A stretch of 64,000 nucleotides of DNA from Primula veris. Taxonomy: Eukaryota; Streptophyta; Magnoliopsida; Ericales; Primulaceae. The stretch lies in the NCBI GenBank assembly GCA_963682055.1, contig OY821749.1, forward strand, positions 4,824,336 to 4,888,335, in the 5' to 3' direction. Of the stretch, positions 1-13,688 are shown piece after piece (positions within the stretch are counted from its first letter, which is position 1; every line of letters begins with the position of its first letter). The position numbers were made by a program, and so were the translations under genes. A model generated the notes under the pieces. That model had not been told where the DNA came from, made no database searches, and saw only the letters and a list, made by a program, of their open reading frames with translations.

Positions 1-170
1 GAGTTAAATAAATGGAAAGATAAACTATTTACTAATCACAGTTAACTACGGTAAAATGATATAAGTTAGTTTTGTGTTTAATTTCTAACTTTTAATCTAT
101 ACCATCGAAATGGAGGGCCAATATTATGATGTTTACTTTGATGTTTTTCTTAGTGTCTATTTATCTTTCC

Positions 171-172
<2 letters not shown>

Positions 173-204
<32 letters not shown>
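173..204. repeat. (AT)16 microsatellite
   Basis: Uninterrupted AT dinucleotide run of about 32 bp, read directly. Confidence 0.95.
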
Positions 205-207
<3 letters not shown>

Positions 208-429
208 GATCGGAGAGAGATGTGAGGGATGTTTAAGTTTAATAAGGAATGGAGAAATTTTTCGAAAAATAAGGGTAAAATGGTATTTTACCCACCGAAT
301 CAACCTGATCACTAAATCAAGTCAATTGTACAAAATTGGATACTAAATCAAGTTTTTAAAAACACGGTTAGTGATTGCATTTTTGTGACAAACACACTAT
401 ACAAAAATGACTTAATGTTATGACCAACC

Positions 430-720
430 TTATAAGTAGGGTTGAGTTCGGTTCGGTTCGGTTCGGTCCGATTCGGTTTTTAACAAAACCAAAACCGAGC
501 AGATTTTTCGGTTAGAGTTTTTTTCGGTTTTTGATATTTTTATTTTTTGGACCGAACCGGTTTTTTTCGGTCCGGTTTCGGCCTTTCGGTTTTTTTGGGT
601 TTTTTCGATTTTGTTCTGTCCGGTTTTATTGTAAACCGAAACCGATCCGAAAAATATTCAGTTTTTCGATTTCAGTATTTTTTGGTCCGACTCGATTTTT
701 TTGGATTTTCGGCCTGCAGT
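430..720. repeat. CGGTT/AACCG low-complexity patch
   Basis: Begins with four near-perfect 'ggttc' units and continues as a degenerate mixture of 'cggttt', 'ccgaaccgg' and 'tttcgg'. Equivalent patches recur at about 35.1-35.6 kb and 55.9-56.3 kb, so this is a dispersed repeat type. Function unknown; probably a fragment of a non-autonomous element or a simple-repeat expansion. Confidence 0.7.
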
Positions 721-1028
721 CAAAACACATGTGAACAAATCATAATTAATTGTATTTTATCATTTGTAAAATGTATTAATTTTTTTCCCCGTAAAGTAAA
801 TATTAAAACACTACACGTATATCATGTGTTCACATTTTATTTTTCATACAAGTACTATTAACGTTACAACAAATATTAATGTTGATTTACAAAGTTGATC
901 AAAAAAATTCAATCATTGTGGTATACGGGACTTGCAAGTTCAGGAATAACTTAATTGTTCAGTTTTTTTTTTGGAAAACAACTTAGTTGTTCATCTCCGA
1001 TATATTCCCATTTTTTTATTTTATTTTT

Positions 1029-2117
1029 ATCTCTCTCTCTCTCTCTCCATCTTTCATTTTCATAATTGCAAGGGGTATGTAATATTTAATTTTCATTTAT
1101 AATCTCTTTCTTACTACTATTTACCCTAACTCCGATCTCGCTCCGTACACCCATTTCCCCCGTGTTTTAAAAAAAAAATACAAGAAATCATATCAGCAGG
1201 TCTATTTAATTTAATTTAATTCCCCCCCTTTTTTTTTCCAGATCCGTCGCTTATTTTTCTATATCCTTTTATTATTATACTTAAATGCTTATATCATGAT
1301 TGTGCAATCTTGACTGTATTATAGGACTGAGTTAATGAATTAAATTTGTAATTTTTTAGTGTTACTCAATACTCTGATCACCTACTCTGATAAATACTTA
1401 CAAAGATACAATTTTGAAATACTTAGGGATCGTTTGGCAAAATGTTTTTTCAGTTGATTTTTGGATTTTTGATTTAAAAAAATTGTGGGTGTTTGGACGG
1501 TCAGATTATTTAGGTTCTAAAAAGCAATTATGGGTCCGTTTGGTAACATATTTTTTTAGCTGATTTTTTTATTTTTGATTTTCTACATATGTGGGTGTTT
1601 GGACATTCGGATTATTCAGCTTTTAAAACAGAGAATTTTAGGCTAAAAAATTCTAAAAATAAAAAATCTGGATTTTCAGTGGAATCTTAAAACAATTTTT
1701 TTAAATCTTATTTTTTTTGTGAAAAAAACGAATTTGTTTTTATCACACTGAACGGGACACCAGTGTTGGAAATATTGAAAATTTGCAACCACGAATACTA
1801 ATTTTAATGTCCAAGATAGCTATAATCAGCTCATATTTTTCCATGTTGGTACTTGATTGTTTTAATTGGGAAGAAGAGTAACGGTTTTTATTGGGGTGAG
1901 GGAGATTAGATTGAATATCTATCTGGGTGTGTGATTGGGTTTTTTTTTTAGTTCTAGATTAATTTAGTTTGAGTAGTGTATAGTTTCAGTCGAGTAGGAA
2001 TGTAGGATACATAAATAAAAAGGCCATACTGTTGGAAAAAATGAATACTCTAATTGGGAAGATTGTTGATGTTCACAGGTATCTTCTATATAGTGAATAG
2101 ATACATAGAAGACGAAA
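1029..2117 (+). promoter_or_regulatory. Putative 5' UTR with intron of the glucosidase II gene
   Basis: A CT-dinucleotide tract (1031-1046), common near plant transcription starts, is followed by a strong donor-like 'gtatgt' at 1075. An acceptor-like 'ttcacag' ends at 2078, just upstream of the start codon at 2118. A 5' UTR intron of about 1.0 kb is therefore plausible. This is inference from splice-like signals; no transcript evidence is available. Confidence 0.35.
1532..1760. mobile_element. 'gggtccgtttgg' MITE-like element, copy 1
   Basis: Starts with 'gggtccgtttggtaaca' and contains 'gtgggtgtttggac' and 'ggctaaaaaattctaaaa', shared with copies at 27.54 and 35.88 kb. A related start ('gatcgtttggcaaaatg') lies just upstream at about 1430. 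The right terminus is decayed, so the end is approximate. It lies in the putative 5' UTR intron of the glucosidase II gene. Confidence 0.5.
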
Positions 2118-5100
2118 ATGAGAAATTCGCATGTGGTTCTACATCTGTATATAATTTTCGTGGCCGTAGCTTATCAGTTAACCTTCGTGTCTTGTTGGAA
2201 AAAAGAGGAGTTTCGAAACTGCAACGAGACCCCTTTTTGCAAACGTGCTAGGTCACTCCAACCCGGTTCTTGCTCTCTCGTAGTCACCGACGTGTCCATT
2301 TCTGATGGCGATCTTACAGCTAAACTTGTCCCAAAGAACCCACCAGAAAATGACCCAATAAAACCGTTGATATTGGCTATATCCGCTTACCAAGGTGGGA
2401 TCTTAAGGCTGAAAATCGACGAAGACCCTAATCTGGAACCCCCCAAAAAGCGGTTCGAGGTACCAGATGTTGTAGTCTCTGGCTTTCTAGAAAAGAAGCT
2501 ATGGCTACAGAAGTTCTCGGAGGAGAAAAACGAGGGCGGCATCTCCTCCGTCGCCTACTTATCGAGTGACTACGAGGTTGTCCTTCGCCATGATCCGTTT
2601 GAGGTGTTTGTTCGCGATAAGGGTGATAAACGCGTGGTGTCGGTGAACTCTAACGGTTTATTTGATTTCGAGCAATTAAAGGTTAAAAAAGAGGGGGACG
2701 ACTGGGAAGAGAAATTTAGAAGCCATACAGATACTAGACCTTATGGATCACAATCAATTACCTTGGATGTCTCCTTTTACGGAGCGGAGTTTGTCTACGG
2801 GATACCTGAACACGCCACTAGTCTTGCGTTAAAGCCGACCAGAGGGCCAGGGGTTGAACAGTCTGAGCCTTATAGACTTTTTAACCTAGACGTGTTTGAG
2901 TATATACATGATTCGCCTTTCGGTATATACGGGTCCATCCCTGTCATGATTTCGCATGGTAGAGAGAGAGGGAGTTCAGGAATGTTCTGGTTGAACGCTG
3001 CTGAAATGCAGATTGATGTTTCTGGGCCGTCGGATCAAGACAGTAGGATCGATACTTTGTGGATGGCAGAGGCTGGTATAGTAGATGTATTCTTCTTTGT
3101 GGGGCCCACACCTAAAGAGGTGGTCCAGCAGTACACTAGTATAACAGGGACTACGGCAATGCCTCAGGTAATGTAAAAGCATAGAGGACAGAAAAGAGAG
3201 AATAAGCGTCAAGCGAGAAGCAGCCCTGTATATTTGTATTCATGAGTAAAGAAAAGTTAATTTTACACTCAATGACGAGATCATCTATAAGCAACGATTA
3301 CACCATTTCAATTCTTTAAAATGTATTAAAAAGCTTCTTCAAGCTTTAAAAGCTTTAGTTTTCTCTGAGGCAAAGAAACCCTTTTGCAGAAAAAGCTAAC
3401 ACTTTCTACGCTTTTTGTTCGTTCCTTTAGGCTAAAAATTACGCTTTACTGAAGCTCTTGTCAAAAAACATGCGCATTTTGAAACATTGCTTTAACCTGA
3501 ACAGGTACAATCCAATTATTAGTTCTGTAAATCACTATGCATTGCAACAACTACACCTATTAAATATATAACGAAATTACTACTTATTAAATACCAACGA
3601 AAATACTAAATGCAAACTTAATTCCTGGTTCTTCATCTTCTTTTTTCTTTTGCTTTTGGAAAATGAATCTTTTTACTTTTGTCCTACAACATCAGGTGTT
3701 TGCCACTGCTTATCACCAGTGCAGATGGAACTACAGGGACGAAGAGGATGTTAAGCAAGTCGATACAAAATTTGACGAACATGATATTCCGTATGACGTT
3801 TTATGGCTTGATATTGAGCATACAGATGGGAAAAAATATTTCACGTGGGATAGAAACCTATTCCCTAATCCGGAAGAAATGCAGAATAAGTTGGCTGGTA
3901 AAGGTAGGCACATGGTTACTATTGTGGACCCTCACATGAAGAGAGACGAGTCTAACCACTTGCACACGGAGGCTACTGAAAAGGGGTTTTATGTTAAAGA
4001 TGCAACTGGGAAGGATTTTGATGGTTGGTGTTGGCCTGGTTCTTCTTCTTATCCTGATATGTTGAACCCTGAGATTAGATCGTGGTGGGCTGATAAATTC
4101 TCGTATGAGAATTATATTGGTTCAACTCCAAACTTATATATATGGAATGACATGAATGAGCCTTCTGTTTTCAATGGCCCGGAGGTATGTATTGATGCCT
4201 AATAACCCCTTTTATATTTATAGGCATACGTCTTTCTCCAATTGTTCTGATAAATTGATCAATATCAAGGTAGGACCTGTGTTCATCTATATAAGCTTGT
4301 CTTGGTGTTCTGTTGAAAGTTAACCATTTTACTTTTCAGCACTAGATATATTTTTGTCCCACAAGCTAAAAACATACTTATTTATACCTTCATGGGAAAA
4401 AAATCATTATAATCCATAAAAAAATTTAAAATCATTCTTCCATGCATGTAGTTTTGTAAAAGACAATTAAATTACTTCACAGTATGGATTATGACAATGT
4501 AGAGTTTATTCCTATATAGAGTATATTATAGAGAAGTTTTACTGTACGATGCTTTTATGTATGACTTGAAAGTATACTTTTTCACCTCTAGCAAAAAAAA
4601 AAAAATCTTACTTCTGTAGATTATTGTCTATGTTTTAACTTTTAACCTCACAAACCTGAACACATATGTTTCAGCTAATTAGGACCTCACATTTCCTTCC
4701 CCTTAATTGAAATTCCTTTGGCCATTTTATATATTATATACAAGCTGTGCTTCATATACTAATTTTTGATAGATATGCTATTGTGACTATCAGTAACATT
4801 GCTGAGTATCAAGAATACAATTTTCAGACAAAAAAATTAGCAGTAAGTGGATCAATGGTTAAATATATTGAAGTAGAACCTGCAGAGTATTTTGTCCTTT
4901 TCCTGTCCCCATTTTTGTTACAAGTTATCGTTAGAAGTTGTGGACGGGGTCTTGCAAATCGTATGCAGCAGTTTATATTTGATTCCGGTGAATTATTCAT
5001 AATGCTGCAACGTCAACATCTAGCACATTTTTTCTTAGCCTTACTATTATCAGATTTTGTTTGCGCATTGGTTCAATGATGTCTCTTCAACTTGTTTGAA

Positions 5101-8100
5101 ATATGATCATTTTCAATTTAACAAAAAATCTTCAGAGTCCATATACTAGAAGTGGTTTCATTTGTGCACCCAAGCTTTTCTGAGATAAATAAATAAACAA
5201 GCCCTTATATTTTACTCAAAACCTGTGTAAATAGTCTTGTGATTTAGTACCTAATAATATGTTATCTCAACGTATTTAATACTTTCTTTCATTGTTCTGT
5301 TACTTTTTAGGATATATACGAGCATTCTGTGTGTGCATATTGTTACTTTTTTAAGTGTGTGCTTTCATTATACTTTTAGAGTAAATAACCTTGTTTGTAG
5401 AGTTTAGCATTCACATGGATGATCAGTTATTTTTTCTTACAAAACATAATATTATGTTTATCAATTAAGATGTAAACGCACACCCTTCTGTGTTGTTGTA
5501 ACACAGTTTTAGCATGTTGGTTTCGACTTGGGCTATGATAAAAGTCTTAAATCTCTTGCTAATACACTTGGGTTATATAGAACAATGCCATGGTTATCTA
5601 ATCTTCTCCTTCCTCGGGAACCGCGATCCGGATTGCATGATCCCCATGTGGTGCGTTCACGCACCAATCGGTCAGTTATGGCGTCCCGGAATTCTTTTAA
5701 CAGAGAAACCCTAATTTGAGAAAAAAGGTGTATACGCGTGTGTTTTGGGAAAAGAGAATACACGTGTGGTTTGAGGAGAGAACTTGTATTCACGTGAGGT
5801 TTTGAGAGATAAAAGCACAGGTAACATGTAATACCATAACAAGCATCCTATTAATATTCTATTTTCAATGACAGCCCACTTCGAATGCCCAGTCTTCACC
5901 TACTAGTCCATGCATTAGTATTCCGATATAGTAGATTATTTTCGATTTTCCCCTTAATGTATCGTGGACTGCTCTGGAGCATACTACGATCTTAAATAGT
6001 GTTCCGGTGAAGTCTACCCTCAACGTACTGCATACCGAGAAAGTGACATACTGTGTACCATAGCTTACAGTGACCCAGGTATCTATGAACAATACCAAAA
6101 AGGTATGAAAATAGGCCAGATCCGTACGTGTTTGTTATCAGTTAAGAGTAAATACCAGCTTATTTTATTAGGGGATCAAAATGTGCTAGTATGCTTCAGA
6201 GTAAATTGAACAGGACAAAAAGTGTTCAAAATTATCTTTTAGTTCAGCGAAAAAAAAAGGCCATGCGTCAGAAAATAATTCCTTTGACTATTGTTTGCAA
6301 CAGAACCCAAGGATTGTTAACGCTACCATTCTGCAGCCTGGATTTTTGTTCCCAACACTTATAAGCAGGGAGGATAGAGGGAGATAAAAGGAAAAATATT
6401 CAGAAGTAGGCTTATCTAAGCCTAAAGTTATGCTTAGTTTAAAAGATACTACTAGTTAAAGCAAACGTAACGAGGAAATTTTAACTTATCGTTAATTTTT
6501 CTTTTTCATTGATGATTAGGTATACAAAAGTTGTGATTTTTGGCCTAGAGCTGATTTTTAAGTTTAGGTTCTGAATGAGGAAAACTATTGAATAAGCATG
6601 AACTCCAGACCACTTGGAACGGATATTGTGCTTACTTTTGTGTTAGATTGTGCTTTTGGTTCAGGGTTACAAGATTTGTAGTCTTAGTTTAGGGTTAGAG
6701 TGAAGATTAGGGGTTTGGATAAGCATGATTGTTGAAAATTGAAAACCATAATTTTTTGAGGAGTTGATCAGTTTTAGGGATTGCTCGAGTTTATTGACTC
6801 AAAGTTCTATATGTAGCCGAGGAAGATATTACATGGACAGCCCTATTATTCAGGTTGTTGAATGCCTTGATTTTACTTGATCAGTTAGTTTAAATAAATT
6901 TTAATACGCCCTCGAGTTGCCATTACCATGAATACTGAATAGTATCAGGTAGATGATATTCGATCATAATTACCTGCAGATTTGACGATTAAAGGCTGTC
7001 ATTTTGCTTCCATTAGCCTTTCAACGTGCCCAGTTTCGACGTTTGTATATGGTTTATATTATGTACTAACCAATGTCTAATTTAGGAGCTGCGAAATGGC
7101 GGCAGTCTGTATGTGATACAGAGATATATTGACCATTCACTTGTTTTCTTGGTCTTGCGATGTGTACAGTATATATATCCTTGTTAAAAAATTGTTACAC
7201 TATTAGAACTGCTATTTTCCTTGTCAAATGAAGAGGGATGTTTGACTCGTTATTCTGTCTTGCGGGTTTCTTGACATTGAAACATGGCAGTGTCTTTATC
7301 TTTGTGTTGAGGTGTTACCACCTTGTGATATTTCATATTTTCATACGAGTTGTTTGGACTTTGGATTCTCTTTTCTTTTCATTGTTTCATGTCTACATTC
7401 TTCTTCCTAATGACCATGTTTTGTCTTCATTTTTCTTCCATTTTCACAATATGCTAGCGTCACCAACTTATTTTTCTCTTTTCTGTGACAAGGTAACCAT
7501 GCCCAGAGATGCATTGCATTACAGTAATGTTGAGCATAGAGAACTTCACAATGCTTATGGATACTACTTCCACATGGCGACAGTAGAGGGCCTTGAGAAA
7601 CGTGGAGAATTCAAAGACAGGTCCTTTGTTCTTTCCAGAGCATTTTTCGCTGGCAGCCAGAGATATGGGGCAGTTTGGACTGGGGATAACACTGCAGAGT
7701 GGGAGCACCTCAAGGTTTCTGTTCCAATGATCTTAACGCTTGGCCTTACTGGAATGGCATTCTCTGGTATAATTTGGAAAATACCTTTTTGGTTGATCAC
7801 TTTGTTTTCTGGTTTAAATTTTCAAAAACAGTTTTTATTTAAAGCAAGTTTGTGTTCAGGTGCGGATGTTGGTGGGTTCTTTGGAAATCCGGAACCAGAG
7901 TTGTTAGTTCGCTGGTACCAACTTGGTGCGTATTATCCTTTCTTTAGAGGCCATGCCCATCATGATACTAAGAGGCGAGAACCTTGGCTTTTTGGGTAAG
8001 GAATTTTATTTTGTTTTCCCGAATTCAGTGTTATGTCTTCAGATTTTCGAACAGTAGTCATTTCCATCAATTCTTAGTAATTAATCTACAGACAAGTCTG

Positions 8101-10887
8101 TTTTCCTGCTACTTGTGTATGCATACTTATGATTGTAACATGCTACTTGATGTGCCTTATGATCACTTATAAATTGTTATATTTTGTGTTGTATATCCCA
8201 ACTCCGGAGTTATTCTTTTTCATATAAAGTTGTGGCAGGTTGTATTTTTTAATATATCTTTAGTTATTGTATTTCATTATGTAATGGTTGTGTTTAATTA
8301 TGTAGTTAGGATTTTGAGGGATTTCACCATTGAAGTTGGATTTTCTTCTCTTTACTTGTTATCTCTAGGGTCTAATATTAGGTTAATCATGATATAATTT
8401 CTGGTGTGTTAATGTGAAGTCCAAAGATTTCAGTACTTTGAATATTAGGTATTTTAAGAGCATGACTGGTGTATACCGTTAATTTTTAAGTGATACCTTT
8501 TGAGTTTTTACATCTTTTATAAATGAAATCTTAATGACTGGCAATTCTAAAATAGAAAATGTCTTTATAATAACTTGGTGGATTTATACTTCATTGTCGA
8601 CTCCATTGTTCATGTGGGCTGTAATGCTTGAAAACATCTTTAAAATTGGGGTTTTATATTCATGATGTGAATTCATATCACAGAGTCCTTAAAGAAGGAA
8701 TTTTGGGATTTCATTCTTTCTGGGTTTTTTATTCAGATGCATTCATTTTCCAATGACTGCTTAGTAGTCACAGTTTTTATAATTCAGATGTCATTTCCAA
8801 AAGTATGTTAAGGCTAATGTTATGGTCTTGTTATCATTTCTCTTTTATTACTTAAAGAAGTCTACGACAAACGCTTAACAATTTAGGGATTCTTTGTTTT
8901 CAGAGAGAGAAATACGGAACTCATGAGGGAAGCTATCCATCTCCGTTACACGTTGCTCCCCTATTTCTACACGCTATTTAGGGAGGCAAACACAACTGGT
9001 CTTCCAGTTATGCGTCCACTTTGGATGGAGTTCCCCGGTGATGAATCTACATTCAGTAATGACGAAGCATTCATGGTTGGAAGTAGCCTTCTAGTGCAAG
9101 GGATATTCATCAAGGTCTTCAACTAATTAATTATCCGCATGATTTAGTATACCAAATGCTAATTACAAATCTGATATAGATTTTCAAAATTGAGCTTTAA
9201 TTTACAGGAAAAAAAAAACAGAAAGTTGACCTTCACCATAGAAGAGATCTTAGGATACGACGCCCAAACAAAAGAAGAGTACCAAACTCAAATTCAGATC
9301 TTCTTGCTGAATCCGAGTATCTGTTACGGAAAAAGTGCTATTTACGATGCCTTAAAAGCTACAATTTTTGAACTCTGAAAAGTTGCAACTTTGTCAACTT
9401 AAGAACCCTGAAAATTACAACTTATGAACCATGAAAAGTTACAATCTGTAAGTACAAGTCACAAAACTTTAGGAAGGACGCAATGAAGAGGCATGGATAT
9501 TGGACTAAAACCATTTAAATAGAAGTCAAATGAAATAATGATTTATATAATTATATTAAAGAGTGTAGACTGAACTAAAGATTAAATCTGTACCACGGTA
9601 TGTAACTCTCTTATTGTAAATGAAATTGCGGTCATTAATCCCGTAATCTGGTACTGATATCTTGTAGAAAGCAAAGCATGTTTCGGTATATTTGCCCAAG
9701 GGACAATCATGGTATTCCTTAAGTTCTGGTATGACATACAAAGGAGGGTCAACGTATAAGATAGAGGTCATGGAAGAGTGTGTGCCTGCTTTCCAAAGGG
9801 CAGGAACCATTGTACCGAGGAAAGACAGGCTTCGCCGAAGCTCAACTCAGATGACAAATGATCCTTACACTTTGGTATGCATCAAGTTCCCGCTTCTATC
9901 TTCATTATTAACATTTTATATTTTTCGGTTGTTAACATTGCACTAATATCTTACAATTATTTATATCCAATTATTGGGACCAGTTTCTATCTGCTAGAAA
10001 TCAATTTATGACGTTAAATAACCATTTTGTCCTGTATTTGCTTGTTTGAGTTGGATAACTAACCACAAGGAAAGAAGAGGTGTTGGCATAACTAGGAGCT
10101 TCTCTCAGAGCAGAAAAGCGTAAAGAGTTTTTTGAATTTGGAAAAGGAAAATCAAATATAAATGCGGGGACAGTTGTGACTTTTTCAATTTTTTTACCTC
10201 ACACTCGTGCTTCTCAGTTCTCACCATCTATATTTTCTGTCTTCAGCATGCTGCATTTTTTGGCTATTTAAATTTGAAAAGGCTTTCTTTGACTGGTTGA
10301 ATCAACACTCTGGTAGCTTTTATGAATTGGTTCGCTCCTTTTTACTTAAAGAAAACATAAGATATACTAAATCCACTCGCAGTTTTAGTTTGGTTCTTGA
10401 GTAAGACTCACTACCCTTTTAAAACAAGCATCACATGCATATCTCCAATCAGTCGGGGCCTGAATATTTTGAAGGTTAATGTGTTATTATTTCTTTATTT
10501 CAGGTGATAGCTTTGAATAGTACTCAAGAAGCTGAAGGTGAGCTCTACATTGACGACGGGAAAAGCTTTGGATTTTTACAAGGGGCGTACATCCATAGGC
10601 GTTTTGTATACTCCAATGGAAAACTCACATCTACCAACACTGTTACACCTTCTCTTTCCTCAGGGAAACAAGACCAATTCTCCTCTGATTGCATCATCGA
10701 CAGGATTATACTCCTCGGATATTCCCTTGGATCTACCAAAACTGCCCTTGTCGAACCTTCCAGCCACAAGACCGATATTGAGCTAGCGCCCTTAAATATC
10801 GGGAGGTTACAAAGTGGGCCCTCTGTTGTCACCATCCGTAAGCCTAATGTCCGCGTCGCTGATGATTGGGCGATTACAATTTTGTGA
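2118..10887 (+). CDS. PSL5/RSW3-like: ER glucosidase II catalytic alpha subunit (GH31)
   Basis: Seven coding exons: 2118-3167, 3696-4184, 7493-7766, 7860-7995, 8904-9114, 9668-9874 and 10504-10887. All are GT-AG and join in phase to give 916 aa, close to the plant family length of about 920. Residues 1-26 form a hydrophobic signal peptide. A mutarotase-like N-terminal domain precedes the GH31 barrel. The nucleophile lies in [10 protein letters not shown] (about D502) and the acid/base in WTGDNTAEW (about D578). [12 protein letters not shown] and the C-terminal beta-sandwich (YIDDGKSF) are also present. In the family, the enzyme trims the two inner alpha-1,3-glucoses from N-glycans in the ER lumen and is held there by a beta subunit; no such subunit gene is seen here. 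Intron 2 is 3.3 kb; intron 3 is only 93 nt and stop-free. Intron 5 has a weak donor (gtcttc), but the joined peptide keeps the family spacing. Confidence 0.95.
4185..7492 (+). other. Long intron 2 of the glucosidase II gene
   Basis: A 3.3-kb intron from 'gtatgt' to 'tgacaag'. I see no nested gene. A patch at about 5610-5720 is more GC-rich than its surroundings and may be an inserted fragment, but its peptide frames match nothing I recognise. Confidence 0.75.
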
Positions 10888-13688
10888 GAATCTGAGCTTT
10901 TTAAATTGTATCATTCAGCAAGTGGTGACTTTTGAAATAGTTGATTGGACGGGTTGTTCCTAGGGCCCTTGTTATGCACCGTAGGAGTTAACAAATTTTA
11001 TCAATTTTGATTACGGCCTTGTGCTAAAGGAATTCGACTAGTTATGCATGCAATTTCTCCTGGTAATGGAACAAACAATTCTATAGCCGTGAAGATGTAT
11101 TTCCTTCAAAGTAATAGAACCAAAACAGTGTTGAGTTGTAATAGGTCTGCTCTTCAAGTTTGGCTGGTTTTATATATTAATTAGTATATACTACTAGAGT
11201 ATATGATGTGTGGCATATGATGTGGATATGCCATAATGAAGCAGAATATTTCCCCGCAAGTGGTTGTCTTTAGATGCCTATGCATTCCCCTTGGTGTGTG
11301 TATGGAACTCGTAAAATTCATGACAATAAAAGTGATTTTTTGAGAAAACTAATTTCTGTATTTGGCTGCATAAGAAAAGTAGTCGGAAAAAAAATGTATT
11401 GGAGAATTTTGTGTGTAAAATGAAAGGAGGGGGAAAAGGAACAACAAAAGTAACTCTCGTCTGAGCCTTCTTTTTTCCCATAATGATATATTGATATATA
11501 CACTATACACTATTTGGACACTTCCAACTCAACGGCGTGGCATGATGATATAGCATACTCTTTAATAAAAAAATGAACCGAAATGATTGATTACACAAGT
11601 AAATATCTAGTTGCACCCAAAGAGAAAAAAAAATGACATACAACCCATGTATATACGTACGTTTACATTCTTCTTACTTTTTTTACGAGTTACTTATTAC
11701 TTTTCAAAATTTATAAATAGATATTATTTACGTAAGTAAATAGTTACAAAATCACACAATTTCAACACTTCAAATAGAAGACCAGAACATGACATGAAAA
11801 AAAAAATATTTAAGTCAAAAAAAAAATATTTAAGTCAAAAAAAACTTCAACCAAACAAGAACCGCAACAACACAAGTATTTCGACATTTAGTCTCTTTAG
11901 TTCTAATTTTTATTAAAGAGTCTATGCTACATCAGTATGTCACCTTATTGAGTGCGGTTGTAAGGTATTATATGTATCATTACCCTTCTCGACAGTCATG
12001 TTTCTCCAAACCCCTCTCCCACTATATCACCTTCTCTCTCCCTCTCTGCAACCTACTCTCTCTCACTCACAATCTCTCCATATATATAAAGTTGATAAAA
12101 AGTGCACGAATATATATGATATATCCTACATAAAAATTGTGCAAATGAATACTTTATAAGTTTTATCTGGCAATAGTTCTCGACTTATTTGAATTCTTGT
12201 AATGAATTTGAGTTACTTGGTCCTAGTTAGTTACATTATTTTAGATATAAGTCACTTTTTTTTAAAAGTAGGTTTTTTTATATTTTTTTTTAAATTAAAT
12301 CACTTATTTTGAGAATATGTACAATATTTTATGTTGATTTTTTTCCCAACATCTCAAACACATGACCAAAAAATGATTTCATATTGTTTTTATTGCGTAT
12401 TATTTTTTTTTGTCTTTTCTTTTTCCGAGTCATTTTATCAATACAAGTTTGGGAAGTGACAAGTTTTGTTAAATCCTAATGAAAAAATATTAAAAGAAAA
12501 TAAGAGGATGAAAAGGTGAGACGAGGAGCATTTGATCCAAAAGAAAGACCTCACCTGCCTCATATTTATAAATTCATCATATTTGTCAATGTCAGACAAT
12601 CCGGCCTGCATATGAAGTTCGCATTTAGACCTACTTAAATATATGTGATTGGATAAATTGTAGTTGTGTGGTTAATTGCTGGCTCGTATTTGTAATTGTC
12701 AAACATATATTAAAAGTAAAATAATATTTAAAGTGTGATGACATCATCAACTCGGAAAGAATCTAAATTGGATTGATTTAGAAACTACAATAGCTAAATT
12801 TAGAATTTTGAAAATAGCAATCGTTAAAAACATATTGTACATTACAAATCGGATATTATGTAAAATATCATATACCAATCGTTAAAAACTCCTACAGTAC
12901 AAGTTGGGTATTATGTCAATTTTTTTTACTGATATTATATAAAAAAAAATGTCAATATATTGGGGCCATTGGTGCACTGTCATATTTCAATAATATTTTT
13001 GTTCATATGTCACTAATGTTATAAGATTTTTAAGTGTATGTCACCTTACAAGTGATAAATTTTTTTATTTTTTTCATAACTGTTTGGTATTTTTTTTTTA
13101 CTTAATAATTTAAACAAACACTAAAAAAATATTAGCTTTTAAGTTATTTTTTTACACTTTGATATCTTTCTCGTGTAGATCGTAATATCTTTTTTTAAAT
13201 TTTAAAACATTTTTTTTACATTTTAATATATTTATCATATATATTATAAGTTATTTTATAAAATTAAAAACAATTTTTAATCTCTTTTTTATTGAACCGA
13301 ATGACTGCAACTTAAAAAAAATAAATTCAACCAGCAACTAAAATTTTAAAAAATATTGTAAAAGTCGAGGAAGCAGCGTAGGTGAGAGTCCACGACCATC
13401 GAATATTGTTACAGTATATTTTATATTTTAACTGTAGAAATATACGATGACTGTGGACTCTGAGTTTCAAGTGTCCTGCATCCAAAAGTTGAATATTCTT
13501 CAAAATGCTGCAAACTGAGAAGGAGTATGTGATCCAAAAGAAATCATCCCCCGCCTCATATTTGTTAGTATTATTATATCTCCTTCCTTCTTTTTCTTCA
13601 AAATCCAAATTATCCCAATCCTTGAAATTTGTACATGGAGACTCTCTTTTCATCAACCAAAACAAAAAGCCTAAAACATTGTAAATAA
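10888..13688. other. Intergenic DNA between glucosidase II and Nudix-like genes
   Basis: Contains the 3' UTR of the upstream gene and the promoter of the next. The DNA is AT-rich with homopolymers and a short tandem duplication of 'aaaaaatatttaagtc' near 11797-11836. No gene is supported; open frames lack family similarity. Confidence 0.6.

Larger units (their letters stand above)
1..1024. other. Upstream intergenic DNA with no gene
   Basis: AT-rich DNA with no supportable coding region. It holds an (AT)n microsatellite and a CGGTT-rich low-complexity patch, both listed separately. Short open frames here only read these simple repeats. Confidence 0.6.

Noticed and set aside
7238..7492. Upstream part of the open frame leading into glucosidase II exon 3
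   Set aside because: It is intron sequence that happens to stay open; the peptide is not family-like until the acceptor at 7492.
9190..9378. Possible extra exon in glucosidase II intron 5
   Set aside because: An acceptor-like 'tttacag' precedes it, but joining exons 5 and 6 directly restores the family spacing exactly.
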